From an uncultured bacterium (lineage in GTDB: Bacteria; Actinomycetota; Aquicultoria; SKW223; CALKMS01), in contig CALKMS010000155.1 of NCBI GenBank assembly GCA_938091145.1, forward strand, positions 1-10,737: a stretch of DNA of 10,737 bases, in the 5' to 3' direction. The notes under the pieces are model-generated. The model ran no database searches. It was not told the DNA's origin and was given only the letters and a program-made list of their open reading frames with translations. A program made the position numbers and the translations under genes. Below, piece after piece: positions 7,198 through 10,737 of the stretch; the first letter of the stretch is position 1, and each line of letters opens with the position of its first letter.

Positions 7198-8247
7198 ATG
7201 TACCGAGAGTTAATTAGACTTATAATAATCTTTTTTTTCGTTCTGCTTTGCTATTTAATTTATTCTTTTTTGGCTTCGCAATTTGAAAAGTTTTACTCCC
7301 CGATTATTTCTTATGTTTTGTTTGTTCTTTTTTTTGTAGGCCTCGGGTATTTGATAGGCGGGTATGTTGGTCATCATGCGGATCGAATGGCTAGTTTTCT
7401 TGAACAATCTTTAGAAAAGATTCCGGCCATTGACTTTATTGTCCTTATTTTTGGCTTGATGGTTGGCTTGTTAGTTGCTTCTTTAATCTCACTTCCTCTT
7501 TTTATTTCTTCTTTTTCTTTTTCCTATCCATTAATTTTCTTAATTTTCTTTTTCTTTGGCTCGGGAGGAGTTTTTATAGCTTGGAGGAAACGTTCAGAGT
7601 TGAGGGGTTTAGTAGATGATGAGCAAGCTATTGCTAAAAGCAGTGTAAAAATTCTCGATACTAGCGCGGTGGTGGATGGTCGAGTAGCTGATTTGAAAGA
7701 AATTGGTATTTTGGAGGGCGAACTTGTTCTGCCCTCTTTTGTATTAAGTGAGATTCATAGCTTGGTTGACTCCTCAGATGATTTGAGGCGGGCTCGGGGA
7801 AGGAGAGCTATTGAAATTTTAGAAAGGCTTAAGTCAGGGGGAGAGTTGAGAATTGAGGAGAAGGACTATCCTCAAATTAAGAATGTTGATGACAAGCTAT
7901 TGAGCTTAGCTGCTGAAATAAAGGGAACTATAATAACTACTGATTATGGCTTGAGCAAAGTAGCTTCCTTGTCGGGGGTAAAAGTTTTGAACCTCAATGA
8001 AATAGCTGTTGCCTTAAAGCAAGTTTTTTTGCCGGGGGAGAGAGTAAAGATTACTGTGGTAAAGGAGGGTAAAGAAAGAGGACAAGGAGCAGGCTATCTT
8101 GAAGATGGTACCCTGGTGGTGGTTGAGGATGGCAGACGCTTTATTGGCAAGGAAATAGAAGTAGTAGTCACTGGTTTGATTCAAACTTCATCAGGAAAAA
8201 TAATTTTTGCCAAGCCAACTGAGGGTAGTGAATGGTTGGAGCGATAA
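7198..8247 (+). CDS. yacL: YacL-type membrane protein with PIN nuclease-like and TRAM domains
   Basis: From ATG 7198 the protein has 349 residues, close to B. subtilis YacL (about 366). Four hydrophobic segments are visible at about 5-25, 34-56, 76-104 and 107-128, so the protein should be anchored in the membrane with the rest in the cytoplasm. A PIN domain covers about 150-262. It has the expected acidic residues D154 (KILDTSAVVDGR), E185 (FVLSEI), D231/D232 (VDDKLLSLA) and D249 (TTDYGLSKVA). A C-terminal TRAM RNA-binding domain spans about 278-340. PIN plus TRAM suggests RNA cleavage, but no substrate is known to me for this family; the metal-binding residues imply it is catalytically competent (inference). 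It sits 7 bases after disA and overlaps ispD by 16 bases. The membrane part is pyrimidine-rich, as expected for such segments, with a T8 run at 7231-7238. Confidence 0.9.
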   Translation: MYRELIRLIIIFFFVLLCYLIYSFLASQFEKFYSPIISYVLFVLFFVGLGYLIGGYVGHHADRMASFLEQSLEKIPAIDFIVLIFGLMVGLLVASLISLPLFISSFSFSYPLIFLIFFFFGSGGVFIAWRKRSELRGLVDDEQAIAKSSVKILDTSAVVDGRVADLKEIGILEGELVLPSFVLSEIHSLVDSSDDLRRARGRRAIEILERLKSGGELRIEEKDYPQIKNVDDKLLSLAAEIKGTIITTDYGLSKVASLSGVKVLNLNEIAVALKQVFLPGERVKITVVKEGKERGQGAGYLEDGTLVVVEDGRRFIGKEIEVVVTGLIQTSSGKIIFAKPTEGSEWLER

Positions 8248-8915
8248 TACCAGCCGCTGGGCAAGGACAGAGGATGGGAAGAAAAAAGCAGTTCTTATCT
8301 CTAATGGGCAAGCCAATTCTTTTCTGGACTTTGAAAGCTTTTGAAGAATGTTCCGTTGTCGACTGCCTTGTTTTAGTGGTAAATGCTGAAGAGATGAATA
8401 GGGCAGTTGAAATGATTCAAGAGGAAAATTTTAAAAAAATAGTGGCAGTGGTTGAAGGTGGTCGGAGAAGGCAGGATTCGGTGGCAAAAGGGTTTGAGGC
8501 TCTACCAGAGGGTGTTGAAATTGTGGTAGTGCACGATGGAGCCCGACCATTGGTCAAGCCCGACATAATAGCGCGGGCAGTTGAGGATTTAGGGGTTTAT
8601 GATGGCTTGGTGGTAGCTGTTCCGGCTGTTGATACTTTAAAAGAAGTAAGCGACGGTTTGATTGTCAGGACTTTGGACAGACGGTTTATCTGGCAGGCCC
8701 AAACGCCACAAGTTTTTAAGAAAAAAGTTTTAAACGGAGTTTTTCAGGTTATGAAAAAGGAGAGGATCGAGTTTACAGATGAAGCCGCTGCAGTTGAAGC
8801 CCTAGGTTACAGAGTGGCAGTGACTCTCGGTGATTATGCAAACTTTAAAATAACTACACCTTTTGATTTAGTTTTAGCTGAAGCGATTTTAAAAGAAAGA
8901 TGCGAGTTGGAATAG
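8232..8915 (+). CDS. ispD: 2-C-methyl-D-erythritol 4-phosphate cytidylyltransferase
   Basis: IspD joins MEP and CTP to give CDP-methylerythritol, the third step of the MEP isoprenoid pathway. The 227 residues match the family size. The CTP-binding loop PAAGQGQRMGRKKQF is at 7-21. Further family motifs are EGGRRRQDSV (75-84), VVHDGARPLV (99-108), AVPAVDTLKE (129-138), QAQTPQVF (155-162), TDEA (182-185) and NFKITTPFDL (204-213). The stretch between the conserved RM and the CTP-contacting Lys is about two residues shorter than in E. coli or B. subtilis IspD. The start ATG at 8232 lies 6 bases after GAGGG (8221-8225) and overlaps the yacL-type gene by 16 bases. The next gene, ispF, acts two steps later in the same pathway. 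The enzyme is expected to be essential unless a mevalonate route exists. Confidence 0.96.
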   Translation: MVGAIIPAAGQGQRMGRKKQFLSLMGKPILFWTLKAFEECSVVDCLVLVVNAEEMNRAVEMIQEENFKKIVAVVEGGRRRQDSVAKGFEALPEGVEIVVVHDGARPLVKPDIIARAVEDLGVYDGLVVAVPAVDTLKEVSDGLIVRTLDRRFIWQAQTPQVFKKKVLNGVFQVMKKERIEFTDEAAAVEALGYRVAVTLGDYANFKITTPFDLVLAEAILKERCELE

Positions 8916-9382
8916 GTTTTGATGTTCACCCTTTTCTTTCTGGTAGGAAGCTTTTTTTGGGCGGAGTTGAAATCCCTTATTCTCTTGGTTTAGGAGGCCA
9001 TTCGGATGCAGATGTGGTTTTACATGCCTTAATGGATGCTTTACTAGGAGCCGCTGCTCTTCCGGAAATTGGCTACTTCTTTCCTGATTGGGATAAAAGA
9101 TGGGAAAGAGCTTCCTCAATTGATCTCTTGAAAAAGGTGGTCAATAAAGTTTCTTCGGCAGGTTTTAAAATAGTAAACGTTGATCTTGTAATTATTGCCG
9201 AAGAGCCCGTGCTTGCCCCATACCGAGAAAAAATGAGAGAAAGTATCGCTCGAGCGATTAGTTTAGAAGGTTGTCGGGTAGGCATTAAAGCTACTTCTAC
9301 TGAGAAGCTTGGTTTTGTTGGCCGCAAAGAAGGAATAGCTGCCCAAGCAGTCGTTTTGTTGCAGGAGAAAGATGAAAGTTAG
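8900..9382 (+). CDS. ispF: 2-C-methyl-D-erythritol 2,4-cyclodiphosphate synthase
   Basis: IspF cyclises CDP-methylerythritol 2-phosphate to MEcPP with loss of CMP; the active enzyme is a trimer with a divalent metal at each active site. The 160 residues are the normal length. The metal ligands D8, H10 (GFDVHPF) and H42 (SDADVVLHAL, 35-44) are all in place, as are D46 (MDALLGAA) and ATSTEKLGF (131-139) with E135. The substrate loop departs from the family: the usual DIGxxFPDTDPxxKGADS reads EIGYFFPDWDKRWERASS at 56-73. The CMP-side motif AQxPK reads AEEPV at 100-104. The catalytic core looks intact, so I expect function, with the loop change as the point of doubt. It overlaps ispD by 16 bases and gltX by 11 and has only a purine-rich AAAGAAAG ahead of the ATG. 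Confidence 0.95.
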   Translation: MRVGIGFDVHPFLSGRKLFLGGVEIPYSLGLGGHSDADVVLHALMDALLGAAALPEIGYFFPDWDKRWERASSIDLLKKVVNKVSSAGFKIVNVDLVIIAEEPVLAPYREKMRESIARAISLEGCRVGIKATSTEKLGFVGRKEGIAAQAVVLLQEKDES

Positions 9383-10737
9383 GGTTAGGTTTGCTCCTTC
9401 TCCTACTGGTTTTCTTCATTTGGGAGGAGCGAGGACCGCACTTTTTAATTTCCTCTTTGCTAAATCGCAGAAGGGTGATTTTATTTTGAGGATTGAAGAC
9501 ACCGATGTTACTAGACAGTTTGAAGGAGCAACCGAAGAAATTATTTCTTCCTTGCGATGGTTGGGTCTCAAATGGGATGAAGGCCCGGATATTGGGGGGA
9601 AGTATGGTCCTTATCGGCAGAGTCAGCGGTTAAATTTTTATTGGGAAAAACTTGAGGAGTTAAAGCGGAAGGGAGCTGTCTATGCTTGTTTTTGCTCGAG
9701 CAAAAAGATTTCCAGTTTTTCACCAGAAGAGGGGGCAATAAAATCTTACCCTTGCGGCTGCTCAAGCCTAGATCAAACGGAGGTGGCCAGACTTTCTAGT
9801 AAATTTTCGCCTGCTTGGCGGTTTAAAGTTCCCAAGGGTCGGATTAAGTGGAATGATTTGATTAAAGGGACTATAGAAGTTGAGGCTTCCTACTTTGGTG
9901 ATTTTGTGGTAATGAAAAGCAACGGTCAGCCCACGTTCCACTTTGCAGTTGTTGTTGACGATGCTTTAATGAAAATAACTCATGTCATAAGGGGGGAAGA
10001 TCATCTAACTAATACTATTTTTCATCTTCTGCTTTATCAAGCACTTGAGCTTTCTCCTCCTGAGTTTGCTCATCTTCCTTTGTTGGTCGATGAGAAGGGC
10101 AATAAACTGTCAAAAAGGGAAAAGAGCCTCTCTATCAGGGAACTGAGAGAAAGTGGTTTTATACCGGAAGCTATATTAAACTATTTAGCTTTAACCGGCT
10201 GGTCGGCGGGGATTGAGAAAAAAGAAGTCTTCACCCTTGACGAAATGGTTAGCCTTTTTTCACTTAAGCGGGTTGGTAAAGCTTCGAGCATTTTTGATTA
10301 TTCTCGTTTAAAGTGGTTGAATCGAGAGCATCTCAGTCGTATTGGAGCTGATCGAGCTCGGGAGCTTTTATCTTTTTTTGAAAAGACTAGTTGGCAAAAG
10401 ATTATTGACCATCCTCGGTTCAATCGTTTTTTCGATTTAGTGAAAGAAAACCTCCCAACCTTGAAAGAGATAGAATCGTTTGCTCAATCTTTCTTATTTG
10501 AAAAAATAGTTTTTAGCCAGGAACAGATGGATTTGATAAAATCAGAGCAGTCCCAAAGAATATTATGGGAATTGACGAATATGGTGGAGCTGGAAAAGGA
10601 ATTCAACCGGAAAGCGGTGGAAAATTTAGTTATTAATATCCGAAGGCTATCATCTGAAATGGGAAAACCAGCGCGATTTGTGTTTCACTTGTTAAGACTC
10701 GTTCTAACTGGCAGGGATGATGGCCCGCCTTTGGTTG
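9372..10737 (+). CDS. gltX: Glutamate--tRNA ligase, class Ib (3' end outside window)
   Basis: GluRS charges tRNA-Glu and, in many bacteria lacking GlnRS, also tRNA-Gln. The open frame runs from ATG 9372 off the window end with 455 codons and no stop, so only the last few dozen residues are probably missing. The HIGH-type motif is in FAPSPTGFLHLGGARTALFN (7-26). RIEDTD (40-45), HVIRGEDHLTNT (204-215) and KLSKR (245-249) are present, followed by the all-helical anticodon-binding region ending near LLRLVLTGR. A CxC-x19-CxC set (C106, C108, C128, C130) could bind zinc, as in zinc-type GluRS. After KLSKR the usual His/Asp-Gly is Glu-Lys, which is unusual. AGGAG (9363-9367) precedes the ATG by 4 bases. 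Discriminating versus non-discriminating specificity cannot be judged here. Confidence 0.95.
   Translation, partial: MKVRVRFAPSPTGFLHLGGARTALFNFLFAKSQKGDFILRIEDTDVTRQFEGATEEIISSLRWLGLKWDEGPDIGGKYGPYRQSQRLNFYWEKLEELKRKGAVYACFCSSKKISSFSPEEGAIKSYPCGCSSLDQTEVARLSSKFSPAWRFKVPKGRIKWNDLIKGTIEVEASYFGDFVVMKSNGQPTFHFAVVVDDALMKITHVIRGEDHLTNTIFHLLLYQALELSPPEFAHLPLLVDEKGNKLSKREKSLSIRELRESGFIPEAILNYLALTGWSAGIEKKEVFTLDEMVSLFSLKRVGKASSIFDYSRLKWLNREHLSRIGADRARELLSFFEKTSWQKIIDHPRFNRFFDLVKENLPTLKEIESFAQSFLFEKIVFSQEQMDLIKSEQSQRILWELTNMVELEKEFNRKAVENLVINIRRLSSEMGKPARFVFHLLRLVLTGRDDGPPLV

Noticed and set aside
7193..7226. Perfect TTGACA (7193-7198) and perfect TATAAT (7221-7226) around the start of the yacL-type gene.
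   Set aside because: The spacer is 22 bases, well outside the usual 16-18, and no good alternative -35 suits the TATAAT. The sequence codes for the first membrane helix, which is AT-rich, so chance is likely.
1..10737. Search by eye for CRISPR arrays, tRNA or rRNA genes, insertion sequences, riboswitches or a defence or other new system.
   Set aside because: Almost all bases are in recognised genes, the largest gap is 94 bases, and no direct-repeat array, cloverleaf or transposase was seen.

Overview
The window is a compact, single-strand (+) block of bacterial housekeeping genes with low-to-moderate GC (low 40s percent by eye). It holds nine essentially complete genes or near-complete genes plus the 3' tail of a tenth. 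The order is hisG (tail), greA, lysS, clpC, radA, disA, yacL-type PIN/TRAM gene, ispD, ispF, gltX (3' end cut off by the window). The run clpC-radA-disA-yacL-ispD-ispF-gltX matches the well known Bacillota (Firmicutes) gene order. In Bacillus it is preceded by ctsR-mcsA-mcsB; here greA-lysS lies directly upstream instead. This suggests a Bacillota member or an uncultivated lineage that shares this neighbourhood. The phylum cannot be fixed from the sequence alone.

Layout. Bases 1-193 are the C-terminal regulatory domain of a long-form HisG. A 37-base gap with a T9 run and a strong ribosome binding site leads into greA. greA and lysS overlap by 4 bases (GTGA). A 94-base gap, the largest in the window, separates lysS from clpC and holds the only plausible promoter I can see (TTGACA box). 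From clpC onward every junction is an overlap or a 7-base gap: clpC/radA 4 bases, radA/disA 8, disA/yacL gap of 7, yacL/ispD 16, ispD/ispF 16, ispF/gltX 11. This looks like one translationally coupled operon.

Functionally the cluster combines transcription elongation (GreA), tRNA charging (LysS, GltX), protein quality control (ClpC), DNA repair (RadA), cyclic di-AMP signalling tied to DNA integrity (DisA), a membrane-tethered putative nuclease (YacL type) and two steps of the MEP isoprenoid pathway (IspD, IspF). RadA and DisA are known partners in other bacteria, where RadA modulates DisA.

I found no mobile element, CRISPR array, tRNA, rRNA, riboswitch or defence system, and no unknown gene. 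I do not think a new multi-gene system is present. The points most worth a second look are residue-level oddities in otherwise standard enzymes. The chief one is a Met in place of the conserved Thr just before the RHR motif of DisA. Others are the altered substrate loop of IspF, the loss of the CtsR/McsAB module next to a ClpC that keeps its phosphoarginine-pocket glutamates, and unusual residues after the KLSKR motif in GluRS.
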